Positions 1 to 8,740 of a stretch of DNA of 64,000 nucleotides are shown piece after piece. The first letter of the stretch is position 1, and each line of letters begins with the position of its first letter. Source of the DNA: JAJPGZ01 sp038229295 (GTDB lineage: Bacteria > Verrucomicrobiota > Verrucomicrobiia > Chthoniobacterales > UBA10450); contig JBBROO010000002.1 in the NCBI GenBank assembly GCA_038229295.1, forward strand, positions 1 to 64,000, given 5' to 3'. The notes under the pieces were generated by a model. The model saw only the letters and a list, made by a program, of their open reading frames with translations, made no database searches and was not told the origin of the DNA. The position numbers and the translations under genes are program-made.

Positions 1-154
1 CGATCCGTCGTCCCCAGCGCGTGAACGGTGCGCTTTCCGTTCGTTTTTTTTATCCCCCAATACGAATCATTCTCGCGGTGACGGAAGAGATTCGGCCCAA
101 CGTTCTCGAGGAAAGCGAACGTTCCGCGCTGTTCTGAAGTGCCAGCCGTTTTCA
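1..154 (-). CDS. Tyrosine recombinase/integrase, N-terminal end only
   Basis: An open frame reads from an ATG at 154 down to base 1 and continues beyond the left edge (51 codons seen). The visible residues include NLFRHRENDSYWGIKKTNGK and then RTVHALGTTDR. This resembles the start of the arm-binding/SAM-like N-terminal region of tyrosine recombinases, in which an 'NLYR...YY...K..GK...SLGTTD' pattern precedes the core-binding domain. The catalytic R-H-R-Y domain lies outside the window, so activity cannot be judged. Just upstream is a short direct repeat of GGGCTACCACC, and 112 bases away is tRNA-Pro, a common integration target. A mobile or formerly mobile element extending leftward is an inference. 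Confidence 0.55.
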
Positions 155-266
155 TCGTCCCGGGAGCATAAGGGCTACCACCGGGGGCTACCACCAATTT
201 TTTGTAAACTTCTCATAACTTACCGATCACCTCAAAACGCTGGGTAAAATCAGCATTTTAAAGGTG

Positions 267-340
267 TCGGGCCGGCGAGATTCGAACTCGCGACCTCTTG
301 AACCCCATTCAAGCGTTCTACCAAGCTGAACTACAGCCCG
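267..340 (-). tRNA. tRNA-Pro (anticodon GGG)
   Basis: The minus strand folds as a full cloverleaf. The acceptor CGGGCTG pairs with CGGCCCG (one G-U), there is a D arm, and the anticodon stem CTTGA/TCAAG holds loop ATGGGGT with anticodon GGG. The T arm is GCGAG/CTCGC with TTCGAAT. The C1-G72 pair and discriminator A73 are the bacterial tRNA-Pro identity elements. CCA is not encoded after A73. It reads CCC/CCU proline codons. It sits between the recombinase and the deacetylase gene. Confidence 0.95.
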
Positions 341-353
341 TGCGAATCAGCGC

Positions 354-1211
354 TCAAGATGTCCACGCTGTGAGAAAAGTGTCAATTAACTCCGGCAAGT
401 CATCGCTGTAACCGCCTTCGAGAATCGCTGCCGTCGAGATGTCGATCTTGCGCAACCATTCCCCGAACCTGGCGAAATCCTCCTGCTCCAAAGTCATTTG
501 CACGAGTGGATCGCGCGCATACGCGTCGAATCCGGCCGACACGAGCAGGAGATCCGGTTTGAACGCGACCAATTTCTCCAGTGCGCGTTCTGTAAGATCG
601 ACATGTTCGTTTCGCGGCGTTCCGGGAGCGACTGGATAATTGCCGATGTTGGCAAAAGATTTTGCTCCCGTGCCCGGATACGCGGGAAATTGATGGATCG
701 ACGCAAATCGAATCCGCGAATGATTCGCTACGATATCTTCGGTTCCATTTCCATGATGCGCATCGAAGTCCCAAATCGCGACGCGTTCCGCGCCATTCTC
801 CAGCGCATCCAACGCCGCCACCGCGATGTTGCTGTAATAACAAAATCCCATCGCGCGTGCACGCGTCGCGTGATGTCCCGGCGGTCGCATTAAACTAAAC
901 GCGCGTTCACCTTTTAATGCGGCGCGCGCCGCTTCCATGGCCGCGCCGGCCGATTGCCGCGCATACATGTCGATCTTCGGATAAGCCGGCGTGTCGGCAT
1001 CGAAATCGCCGATCGGATTTGCGACAAGATCGACATGTTCGCGTGAATGCGCGCGCAACAATTCTTCATCCGTCGCCGCGCGCGGCTCGCGCCACTCCCA
1101 ATCACCATGTCGATCTTTCAGCAGCGGGACGGTGTTAGTTACCCGCGGCGGACGTTCCGGATGACCGGGCGAAGAATACTCCACGCAACGCGGGTCATGG
1201 AAGACGGTCAT
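354..1211 (-). CDS. Histone deacetylase-like amidohydrolase
   Basis: This 285-aa protein belongs to the class II HDAC/acetylpolyamine amidohydrolase/acetoin-utilisation family. These zinc enzymes remove acetyl groups from lysines or polyamines in the cytoplasm. Diagnostic motifs are visible in order: HPERPPRV near the start, RPPGHHA (catalytic His pair, about residue 110), GFCYYSNIA, WDFDAHHGNGT (zinc ligands Asp and His, about residue 150), SAGFDAYARDPL (zinc Asp, about 225) and LEGGYSDDL (about 265). Length and architecture are complete and the ATG at 1211 gives the usual N-terminus (MTVFHDPRC). The true substrate is not predictable. The gene carries five copies of the dispersed WTGTCGATCTT word, read as KIDI, HVDL, KIDM, HVDL and KDRH. 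Confidence 0.9.
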   Translation of the reverse strand: MTVFHDPRCVEYSSPGHPERPPRVTNTVPLLKDRHGDWEWREPRAATDEELLRAHSREHVDLVANPIGDFDADTPAYPKIDMYARQSAGAAMEAARAALKGERAFSLMRPPGHHATRARAMGFCYYSNIAVAALDALENGAERVAIWDFDAHHGNGTEDIVANHSRIRFASIHQFPAYPGTGAKSFANIGNYPVAPGTPRNEHVDLTERALEKLVAFKPDLLLVSAGFDAYARDPLVQMTLEQEDFARFGEWLRKIDISTAAILEGGYSDDLPELIDTFLTAWTS

Positions 1212-1311
1212 CGGACTCTTTTAAATGACGGGCAGCTCTTCAGGATTTCAAAATTTGCAAAATAGATTTACAAACCAATCAATACATAAGCCCACTTTAC
1301 CGTTTCAATAA

Positions 1312-1740
1312 ATGCACAAAAAGAATTCCAAACCCGCTGGAGAAGAACCGAGAGTGCCAACGGATTTTCGCAAAGCCCTCGCGGCTGCCGCGGCGGCAAA
1401 GGCCAAGTGGAGCGATCTCACGTCGATCGCGCGGCGGGATTTTATTAGTTGGATTGACTCAGCTAAACAACTGGAGACACGTAAACGCCGGATCGAGAGA
1501 GCCTGCTCGATGCTTGTCGCCGGAAAGCGACGCCCCTGCTGTTATTCAATCGTGTCATTCGATCTTTACACAGCCCTCAAGGATACTCCGGAGGCGAAGG
1601 CTCAGTGGAGCGATCTTACGCCGATTGAGCGCAGAGATTTTATTAGTTGGATGGACTCTGCCAAGAAACGACCGGAGGCACATAAACGTCAGATCGAGAA
1701 AGCGTGCGCGATGCTTGCGGCAGGGAAACGAAGTCCGTGA
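1312..1740 (+). CDS. Tandem-duplicated YdeI/OmdA-type small protein
   Basis: This 142-aa protein is made of two near-identical units of about 60 residues. Each reads roughly A-K-A-K/Q-W-S-D-L-T-x-I-x-R-R-D-F-I-S-W-I/M-D-S-A-K, then K-R-x-I-E-x-A-C-x-M-L-x-A-G-K-R. This is the C-terminal helical module of YdeI/OmpD-associated proteins, where 'W..LT...R..F..WI..AK....R..RI......L..G' is typical. The DNA encoding DFISW is identical in both units (GATTTTATTAGTTGGA near 1439 and 1637), so the duplication looks recent. The usual N-terminal DUF1801-like half is absent. No signal peptide or membrane segment is seen. Function is unknown. Confidence 0.7.
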   Translation: MHKKNSKPAGEEPRVPTDFRKALAAAAAAKAKWSDLTSIARRDFISWIDSAKQLETRKRRIERACSMLVAGKRRPCCYSIVSFDLYTALKDTPEAKAQWSDLTPIERRDFISWMDSAKKRPEAHKRQIEKACAMLAAGKRSP

Positions 1741-1781
1741 TCTTTTGAGATTGCAGCAAATCCTCAATGGAAAGGGATTAA

Positions 1782-2108
1782 ATGATCAGTAACGCCACCA
1801 AACGCACGATTCTGCGCTGCGTTCACCTTATCTTGAGCATTCCGATACTCGGTTACATTTATGAACCGGCTTCGGAAGTTCAAGAGTACGTCGGCGGTGT
1901 TCGGTTTATCTTCGTTCCTCTAATGATCCTTTCGGGATATTGGATGTATGCAGGCTTAATCTTCGCCATTATCGGCGTGGCACTGTGGCTCGGAGCCTAT
2001 CAGATGTCTGGATATGGCGCGGCTCTCCTGAGTCAGGTCGCGCTATTCATCGGGCGGAAAATTTGGTTGGTGACTCGGGCGCGGCGTTTAAACGAGAGAG
2101 AAGCGTGA
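1782..2108 (+). CDS. Small predicted membrane protein
   Basis: This 108-aa hydrophobic protein has about three membrane spans: near residues 14-26, 40-62 (FIFVPLMILSGYWMYAGLIF merging into AIIGVALWLGA) and 78-92. A basic tail (RARRLNEREA) follows. I do not recognise a family. It starts 41 bases after the YdeI-like gene in the same direction, so the two may be co-transcribed. It ends eight bases before the convergent amylase gene. Confidence 0.55.
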   Translation: MISNATKRTILRCVHLILSIPILGYIYEPASEVQEYVGGVRFIFVPLMILSGYWMYAGLIFAIIGVALWLGAYQMSGYGAALLSQVALFIGRKIWLVTRARRLNEREA

Positions 2109-2116
2109 CCAGCCGG

Positions 2117-4471
2117 CTATTTGAAATCTTTTCCCGTGCCGATAAACGCTGCGGTGCGGGGAGCAACGGCCCATCGTAATTTGCCGCCGGCGATTTTCAC
2201 TTTTTCGCCGCTCACTTGCTCAACATAATCGCCGTCTGTCATCTCCGGTGATACATCGATGTCGATCTTCGCTTCGGTTTTACCGCGATTGAAGATGACG
2301 ACGACGCGGTCGTCGAGATACGCGCGCACAAATGCGTAAACATCGTGATCGCATTGTAAAGTTCGCCGGCTCCCGTTTCGCAATGCCGGATGCGTGCGGC
2401 GAATGGCGCCGAGCTTCTTAAAATTTTCGAGCACGCGCTTCTCGTCGGCGGAAACTTCATCCCCGAAGCGCATGTCGCGGCGATTATCGGGATCGCCCGC
2501 GCCGGTCATGCCGATCTCGTCGCCGTAGTAAATCATCGGCACACCGTCGATCGACATGAGGAATGCTTGTGCCAATTCGATCTTCGCGAAATTGGCGGGG
2601 TCGTGCACCGACGGCGGAGTTTTCCAACCGACCTCTTCTTCCTTCACACCCTCGCCGGCCGGAAGCTCGCCATCGGCGTAAGCCATGAAGCGACCCTTGT
2701 CGTGATTGCCGATCAGCGGCGACATCAACGTCTCTTTGCCATAACTTTTTTCGGACGCGGCTAACGAATCATCGAGCGCCCTCATGTCGCCGCTGCTTTG
2801 GCCGAATGTCTCTTTGATTTGGTCGTAAAGCGGAAAATCGAATTGGCCGTCGAGCATGTTCGGACCGACGAACGACATGATGCCGGCGCGATCTTTGAAG
2901 GTTTCGCCCACGAGATAGATCGGCGAATCACGATGTCGATCTACGCCGTCGCGCAGCGCCGCGCGAAATTTCCACCAGAAGCTCGGCAGGATGTGTTTGA
3001 CCGCGTCGAGCCGAAAACCATCGAGCTTGTAGGTGTTCGCCCACCAAATGGAATTGTCGATCAACGCGCGCACCGGTGCGTCTTTCGAGAAATCGAACGA
3101 CGGCAGATAAGGTTCGAACCAGGTGGTGAATTGTTGCTCGTCCCAAAGGCGCAGATTTTTTTTGCCGTTAGGCAAATCGAGCGTGCCGAACCAATCGCGA
3201 TGTTGTTTCCACCACGGATGTTCTTCGTGGACGTGATGGAGCACTAAATCGGCGATGACTTTCATGCCGTGCGCATGCGCATCATCGACCAGCGCCTGCA
3301 AATCCTTTGCGGTGCCGGTGTGCGGATCGAGCTCGGTCGATGAGACCGGCCAGTATCCGTGGTAACCGGTGTACCAACGATGCGGTTCGGGCGATTCCTG
3401 ATAGGCCTTGTCCGGATTGCGATTGAGCGGCGCGACCCAGACGGTGTTCACCCCTAACGACTCGAAATATCCGTTGTCGATCTTATCGCGAATGCCGCGC
3501 AGATCGCCACCGTGATAATTCGCCGGCGGCGCGACGTTCGGATTGTCCACCGGGTGATCGTTCGATTTGTCGCCATCAGCGAAACGATCGGTGAACGCGT
3601 AATACATGACGGCGTCTTGCCATCGGAAATCTTTCGACGGTCCGACGGCGCAGCGGACGACGTTGCTCGGAGTGCCATCAGCGTCAGTGGCGACGACGCG
3701 GACGAATCCGTTTTGCTTTTCCGGAATGACGATGTCGATCTTGTCCTTGTCGATCTTCACGGAAACGGGGTTCGACCCAGCCGCGCCTTCGAAAATGGCG
3801 GAGACGCGCGCGACCGGATTAATCGCGCGGACACTCAATGACTTCGCCGTGAGTCGATCTGCATAAAGAACCGGTGCGTCGGTTTTAGTTTCGGCGGCAA
3901 TAATGACGACAGAATTCTTCTCGCCCATGCCGTTGTCTTCGGTTTGCGGATTGGTCGGATCGACAACCCATTCGCCTTTCACAGCAAACTTGTAAGCGTA
4001 ACGGCCGGGATCGAGCGCAAGATCGACCACGTACTCTCCGCTCTCGTTAGGCCCGGTCATCGGAGTTTTGTCTTTGCTCCAGCCGTTGAACGAGCCACCG
4101 ATGAAAACTTTGTCGACCGGCGCGCTTGGCTTGAAAACAAAGTGATGCTCGGGCGCGGCGGGTTGCGCGGCCAGGGTCAGAACGCTCGTTAGTCCGCCGC
4201 TTTGTAAAAGCACTTCGCTGAACCCGGTCTTCTTCGTGCGGGCGTGCAGCTGAAGGCTGACGGCGTCGAAGGCAAGATCGACATCGTCCTTGGTCGTGAA
4301 TTCGAGCTTCGCATTCGCACCCGGTTGATAGAAACGGTGCATATCGAGCACGATCTCTTTTCCGACCGCGATGTATTGCACCGGAATGGCGCCGAGAAAT
4401 GTTTTCTCGCCCTCGGCCAGAGCGAAGTTGAAACTGAGGGCGAGGAAGAAAAGAATGCGAAGCGTTTTCAC
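2117..4471 (-). CDS. Secreted alpha-amylase family (GH13) glycosidase with CBM48
   Basis: This 784-aa exported glucan hydrolase has a signal peptide (MKTLRILFFLALSFNFALAEG). A beta-rich N-terminal region follows, then a CBM48/E-set domain around residues 110-195 (FVFKPSAPVDKVFIGGSFNGW). The GH13 barrel occupies about 285-700. All four conserved regions are present: DLVLHH (I), GFRLDAVKH (II, nucleophile Asp), LVGETF (III, acid/base Glu) and LIGNHD (IV, transition-state Asp). A C-terminal beta domain (VVIFNRGKTEAKIDIDV) follows. It probably degrades alpha-1,4-glucans outside the cytoplasm; exact specificity (amylase, cyclomaltodextrinase or pullulanase type) cannot be fixed. It carries five exact copies of the dispersed word, two of them 15 bases apart at 3732 and 3747 and read together as KIDKDKIDIV. 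Confidence 0.9.
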   Translation of the reverse strand: MKTLRILFFLALSFNFALAEGEKTFLGAIPVQYIAVGKEIVLDMHRFYQPGANAKLEFTTKDDVDLAFDAVSLQLHARTKKTGFSEVLLQSGGLTSVLTLAAQPAAPEHHFVFKPSAPVDKVFIGGSFNGWSKDKTPMTGPNESGEYVVDLALDPGRYAYKFAVKGEWVVDPTNPQTEDNGMGEKNSVVIIAAETKTDAPVLYADRLTAKSLSVRAINPVARVSAIFEGAAGSNPVSVKIDKDKIDIVIPEKQNGFVRVVATDADGTPSNVVRCAVGPSKDFRWQDAVMYYAFTDRFADGDKSNDHPVDNPNVAPPANYHGGDLRGIRDKIDNGYFESLGVNTVWVAPLNRNPDKAYQESPEPHRWYTGYHGYWPVSSTELDPHTGTAKDLQALVDDAHAHGMKVIADLVLHHVHEEHPWWKQHRDWFGTLDLPNGKKNLRLWDEQQFTTWFEPYLPSFDFSKDAPVRALIDNSIWWANTYKLDGFRLDAVKHILPSFWWKFRAALRDGVDRHRDSPIYLVGETFKDRAGIMSFVGPNMLDGQFDFPLYDQIKETFGQSSGDMRALDDSLAASEKSYGKETLMSPLIGNHDKGRFMAYADGELPAGEGVKEEEVGWKTPPSVHDPANFAKIELAQAFLMSIDGVPMIYYGDEIGMTGAGDPDNRRDMRFGDEVSADEKRVLENFKKLGAIRRTHPALRNGSRRTLQCDHDVYAFVRAYLDDRVVVIFNRGKTEAKIDIDVSPEMTDGDYVEQVSGEKVKIAGGKLRWAVAPRTAAFIGTGKDFK

Positions 4472-4530
4472 AGGAGCGGATTTGCTTATATCATCCGCAG
4501 CGACAGGGGAACACTGCCAAAGTTAACGAG

Positions 4531-5274
4531 ATGTTGAACGGACAAAAAGTTGTCGTGGTGATGCCGGCCTACAATGCCGAGAGGACTTTGCGCCGCACTT
4601 ACGACGAAGTGATGGCGCAGGGGATTGTCGATCTTGTTATCGTGGTGGACGACGCGAGTCACGACGAAACGGCGGCGATCGCGCGCACGCTGGAGCATGT
4701 GCAAGTGGAAGTGCATCCGGAAAATCGCGGCTACGGCGGTAATCAAAAGACGTGTTACCGACTCGCCCTCGCGGCCGGCGCGGACATCGTCGTCATGATT
4801 CATCCGGATTATCAATACACGCCGCTGCTTTTGCCGGCGATGGCGTCGATGGTGGCGAGCGGACTTTATCCGTGCGTGCTCGCTTCGCGCATTCTCGGCG
4901 GCGGCGCACTGCGTGGCGGAATGCCGCTGTGGAAATATTTGGCGAATCGCGGGCTGACCGCGGCCGAGAATTTTTTGTTAGGCGCCAAACTATCGGAATA
5001 TCACACCGGCTATCGCGCCTTTGCGCGGTCGTTGTTGGAACGGTTGCCAATCGACGCGAACTCGAATGATTTTGTTTTCGACAATCAAATTCTCGCGCAA
5101 GTGTTCTGGCTCGATTGCGCCATCGGCGAAGTGACGTGTCCGGCCAAATACATGCCGGAAGCATCATCGATTAATTTTCGGCGAAGCGTGCGCTACGGGT
5201 TCGGATGTCTGGCGACGGCAATGGAATATCGCCGGGCGAAAATGTGCGGCGGCGGACGCTTGTTCCCGAATTGA
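4531..5274 (+). CDS. Family 2 glycosyltransferase (dolichyl-phosphate mannose synthase-like)
   Basis: This 247-aa GT-A enzyme transfers a sugar from a nucleotide sugar, probably to a polyprenyl phosphate. The nucleotide-binding N-terminus VVVVMPAYNAERTL and VVDDASHDETA are visible, followed by PENRGYGGNQKT. HPDYQY occupies the place of the catalytic/metal DxD. The late motif HTGYRAFARSLL matches the GT2 'GYR.....' acceptor region. No transmembrane tail is seen, unlike many GtrB proteins. It begins a co-directional run reaching 14311. The next enzyme starts immediately after its stop and belongs to the lipid-linked-sugar GT39 class, which suits a donor-making role here. The dispersed word is read as IVDLVIV. 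Confidence 0.85.
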   Translation: MLNGQKVVVVMPAYNAERTLRRTYDEVMAQGIVDLVIVVDDASHDETAAIARTLEHVQVEVHPENRGYGGNQKTCYRLALAAGADIVVMIHPDYQYTPLLLPAMASMVASGLYPCVLASRILGGGALRGGMPLWKYLANRGLTAAENFLLGAKLSEYHTGYRAFARSLLERLPIDANSNDFVFDNQILAQVFWLDCAIGEVTCPAKYMPEASSINFRRSVRYGFGCLATAMEYRRAKMCGGGRLFPN

Positions 5275-5279
5275 ACGCG

Positions 5280-6854
5280 GTGGATCAGCATCTACAAAAG
5301 AGCTTTCCGCGATGGGTTTGGTGGGCTCTGTTCGCGCTGGTGGCGATGATCGTCTTGAGCATTCGAATTCGGCTGCTCGGCATTCCACTCGAGCGCGATG
5401 AAGGCGAGTATGCCTATGCGGGGCAATTGATGCTGCAGGGAATTCCGCCCTACCAGCTTGCCTACAACATGAAATTTCCGGGGACCTACGCCGCCTACGC
5501 TTTGCTCATGTCGATCTTCGGGCAAACCATTGTCGGCGTGCATCTCGGCTTGCTGTTCGTGAACGCGGCCACGGTTGTTTTGATTTTTTTCCTCGGGCGC
5601 CGCTTGATCGACGAGATCGGAGGGACCGTGGCGGCGGCGAGTTATGCGGTGCTATCGGTCAGTCCATCGGTCCTTGGTTTCTCCGGGCACGCCACGCATT
5701 TCGTGATGTTACCGGTAGTCGGTGGTGCGTTGCTTTTGTTAGGCGCGTTAGATCGACAATCGAACGGCAAGCTGTTTTGCAGCGGGACCTTGTTCGGGCT
5801 CGCGATGTTAATGAAACAACCTGGGGCGGCTTTTTTGTTGTTCGGCGTTGTTTATCTGCTCGCTCGTGATTGGCGCCGCGGCTTTATCCGAACTGCGATC
5901 TTTATCGCCGGCGGACTTTTGCCGTTCGCGATCACCTGTTTTCTTCTGTGGCGCACGGGCGTGTTCGAAAAGTTTTGGTTTTGGACGGTGCAATACGCCC
6001 ATGAATACGGAGGCCGCGTTTCGTTATCGTTAGGCGCAGAGGTCTTCGCTTACGCGATCGGGCCAGTCATTGGCGCGAGCTGGGCCATATGGGTAATCGC
6101 GGCGCTCGGACTGGTCGCTTGTTGTTGGAAAATGAAATCGAGTCCCAGCAGCATTTTCCTTCTGGCGTTTTTCACTTCTTCAGCGCTGGCGGTATGTCCC
6201 GGTTTTTATTTTCGGCCGCACTATTTTATCCTCGCGCTTCCGGCGCTGGCGCTTCTCGTGGGAATGGCTGCTTCCATTGTGTCGATCTTTCGGATGGGGC
6301 AGAGCGCGGTCTTGTTAGGCCTGGCTGCCGCACTTGCTTTGCCGCTTTACGCGGAGCGCGATTTCTTCTTCAAGCTTTCTCTGAACGCAGCCGCTCGAAG
6401 CGTGCACGGGGTTAATCCTTTCCCCGAATGTGTTCGCATTGCGCAATTTCTGCGGGATCATTCCGAACCCGGCGACACCATCGCGGTGCTTGGCTCCGAG
6501 CCTGAGATTTATTTCTACGCCCATCGCCATTCGGCGACCGGTTACATTTACACTTATCCGTTAATGGAGCCGCATCAGTACGCCGCGCAGATGCAACGTG
6601 AAATGGTTCAGGAAATCGAAAACGCCCGCCCGAAATTCATCATCTACGTTGCGGTCGATACTTCCTGGCTAGCCCGCGCTGACTCGCAACGATTTTTGCT
6701 CGATTGGTTCGCCGATTATTCGCGGCAAAATCTGCAAGCGGTCGGTCTGGCCAATATCGTTTCGGCTGATCGCACCGATTATTATCTGCCGTATGCGTCG
6801 GAATCGGTCACGCCGTCGCGTTACCGCATAGAAATTTACGAACGGAAATCGTGA
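5280..6854 (+). CDS. GT39/PMT-ArnT-like integral membrane glycosyltransferase
   Basis: This is a polytopic GT-C enzyme of about 524 aa that probably moves a sugar from a polyprenyl-phosphate donor to an extracytoplasmic acceptor. The first membrane helix (WVWWALFALVAMIVLSIRI) is followed by LERDEGEYAYAG, the acidic first periplasmic loop (D/E pair) typical of the PMT/ArnT superfamily. About ten further hydrophobic segments follow, then a soluble C-terminal portion of about 130 aa. I chose the GTG at 5280, just after the upstream stop; an ATG at 5205 is possible but would overlap the GT2 gene by 70 bases. Its 3' end overlaps the next start (GTGA), so the genes are likely translationally coupled. 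Confidence 0.8.
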   Translation: MDQHLQKSFPRWVWWALFALVAMIVLSIRIRLLGIPLERDEGEYAYAGQLMLQGIPPYQLAYNMKFPGTYAAYALLMSIFGQTIVGVHLGLLFVNAATVVLIFFLGRRLIDEIGGTVAAASYAVLSVSPSVLGFSGHATHFVMLPVVGGALLLLGALDRQSNGKLFCSGTLFGLAMLMKQPGAAFLLFGVVYLLARDWRRGFIRTAIFIAGGLLPFAITCFLLWRTGVFEKFWFWTVQYAHEYGGRVSLSLGAEVFAYAIGPVIGASWAIWVIAALGLVACCWKMKSSPSSIFLLAFFTSSALAVCPGFYFRPHYFILALPALALLVGMAASIVSIFRMGQSAVLLGLAAALALPLYAERDFFFKLSLNAAARSVHGVNPFPECVRIAQFLRDHSEPGDTIAVLGSEPEIYFYAHRHSATGYIYTYPLMEPHQYAAQMQREMVQEIENARPKFIIYVAVDTSWLARADSQRFLLDWFADYSRQNLQAVGLANIVSADRTDYYLPYASESVTPSRYRIEIYERKS

Positions 6855-8734
6855 AGTTGAAACAGCGTCTCGCAGGTTCGCAGTCCGCGGTAGTGGGAGC
6901 GAGCGCGCTGCTCATCGCGCTCACATGGGTGGTGTTCGGCCAGACACTCGGACACGCGTTCATCAATTACGATGACGGCGCCTACGTTACGCAAAACAAA
7001 CACGTGCTGGCCGGTATTTCCCTTCGCGGCATCGCCTGGGCCTTCACCCATTTTCAAGTCAACAATTGGCATCCCGTGACGATGATTTCGCACATGCTCG
7101 ATTGTCAGTTCTATCATCTTAAATCGGGCGGGCATCATTTCACCAACGTCGCGCTTCATAGCATCGGGGTCGTTTTGTTGTTCGCCGTGCTGCGCGAAAT
7201 GACCAACGATTTTTGGCGCAGCGCATTTGTGGCCGCGCTCTTCGCCATTCATCCGCTGCATGTGGAATCGGTCGCGTGGGTGGCGGAGCGCAAGGACGTC
7301 CTGAGCGGTGTCTTTTTTTTCCTCACCCTCGGCGCGTATTTCCGCTATGTGCGCAAACCTGGAGTCGCGCGTTACATGACGATGTCGATCTTGTTCGCGC
7401 TCGGGCTCATGTCAAAGGCGATGCTGGTGACGACCCCGCTCGTCTTGTTGCTGCTCGACTATTGGCCGGTGCAGCGCATTCGTGATTCGTCCACGTTTCG
7501 CCGGATGCTGGCGGAGAAAATTCCGCTGTTGTTTCTGTCAGCGGCGGCCAGCGTCGCCACCATTCTGGCGCAAACGGGCGCGTTCAGTTCAGCCGATGAA
7601 CTTCCGCTTTCGTGGCGGATTACCAACGCGGTCGTCACCTGCGTCACTTATCTCCGGCAAATGATTTGGCCGGTGAAGCTCGCGCCATTTTATCCTCATC
7701 CATATAACGAGGTGCCGCTTTGGGAAGTCGGCATCGCGTTAGTTTTCCTCGTCAGTGTCACCGCGGCGGCAATTCGTTGGCGAAAACGCCGCCCCTATTT
7801 TCTGACCGGCTGGCTTTGGTATCTTTTGATGTTACTGCCGGTCATCGGCGTCCTTCAGGTCGGCGCGCAAGCCCACGCGGATCGTTATACTTATTTGCCG
7901 CACATCGGAATTTATCTGCTCGTGACTTGGGCGGTCGCAGACATGTCGATCTATTGGCGTTATCGCCGGCAATTGTTAGGCATCTCCACTGTCATCATCA
8001 TTATGGTCGCGTTAACCTGGAGCGCCTGGCGGCAAACCGGGTATTGGCGCAATAGCGAAACGCTCTGGCAGCACGCGCTCGCAGTCACTTCCGACAACAA
8101 CGACATGGCCCATGCCGGTCTTGGTGGAACTCTTCTGGCGCGAGGGAACGTGGACGAAGCGATCCCGCATTTTCGAAAGGCGTTGCAACTTCGACCGAGC
8201 AACGCGCTCGTGCATGGCAGCCTCGCGCGCGCGCTCATGCAGCAGGGGCATGTGACGGAAGCGATCACGCACTGGCAAGTCAACCTCGAGCTGCGGCCTA
8301 ACGACACCAGCGAACGCGACAGCCTGGCGCGCGCGCTCCTGCAGGACGGACGACTCACGGACGCCGTCGCGCAATGGCAGCAAAGTTTGCAGCATGATTC
8401 AGACGATTGGGACGCGCTGAACAATCTAGCGTGGGTGTTCGCCACTGCGCCCGACCCGGCCATGCGTAACGCCACCGAGGCAATCGAATCGGCGGAACGC
8501 GCCGCGGAGATCACCGAAGGCAAAGAGCCGATTGTTTTTAGCGCGCTCGCTGCCGCCTACGCGGAAGGCGGGAGATTCGCAGACGCGATCAACACGGCGA
8601 AACGGGGTGCGGCGCTCGCGACCGAGCAAAATAATTCAGAACTGCGCGACGAGCTGCAGCGAAACATCGCGCTGTATGAGGCGAAGACGCCGCTGCGCGA
8701 CAACAGTCTGCAAAACTCCAGCCCGCCGCCTTAG
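6851..8734 (+). CDS. TMTC-like membrane protein with TPR tail, paralog 1 of 4
   Basis: This 627-aa protein has an N-terminal polytopic half (about residues 15-400) and a soluble TPR half (about 425-600). Conserved elements shared with the next three genes are FINYDDGAYV (acidic first loop), NNWHPVTMISHMLDC, GGHHFTNVALH, FAIHPLHVESVAWVAERKDVLSG, LGLMSKAMLVTTPLVLLLLDYWP and HADRYTYLPHIG. The arrangement matches bacterial relatives of eukaryotic TMTC O-mannosyltransferases (GT-C fold plus TPRs). A protein O-glycosylation role is inferred. The start is a GTG inside the GTGA overlap with the upstream glycosyltransferase. The dispersed word at 7382 is read as MSILFALGLMSK. Confidence 0.8.
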   Translation: MKLKQRLAGSQSAVVGASALLIALTWVVFGQTLGHAFINYDDGAYVTQNKHVLAGISLRGIAWAFTHFQVNNWHPVTMISHMLDCQFYHLKSGGHHFTNVALHSIGVVLLFAVLREMTNDFWRSAFVAALFAIHPLHVESVAWVAERKDVLSGVFFFLTLGAYFRYVRKPGVARYMTMSILFALGLMSKAMLVTTPLVLLLLDYWPVQRIRDSSTFRRMLAEKIPLLFLSAAASVATILAQTGAFSSADELPLSWRITNAVVTCVTYLRQMIWPVKLAPFYPHPYNEVPLWEVGIALVFLVSVTAAAIRWRKRRPYFLTGWLWYLLMLLPVIGVLQVGAQAHADRYTYLPHIGIYLLVTWAVADMSIYWRYRRQLLGISTVIIIMVALTWSAWRQTGYWRNSETLWQHALAVTSDNNDMAHAGLGGTLLARGNVDEAIPHFRKALQLRPSNALVHGSLARALMQQGHVTEAITHWQVNLELRPNDTSERDSLARALLQDGRLTDAVAQWQQSLQHDSDDWDALNNLAWVFATAPDPAMRNATEAIESAERAAEITEGKEPIVFSALAAAYAEGGRFADAINTAKRGAALATEQNNSELRDELQRNIALYEAKTPLRDNSLQNSSPPP

Positions 8735-8740
8735 CCGGTC

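Noticed and set aside
5205..5279. ATG at 5205 as the start of the GT39-like gene
   Set aside because: It would overlap the GT2 gene by 70 bases; the GTG at 5280 directly after the stop fits the tight spacing of the operon.
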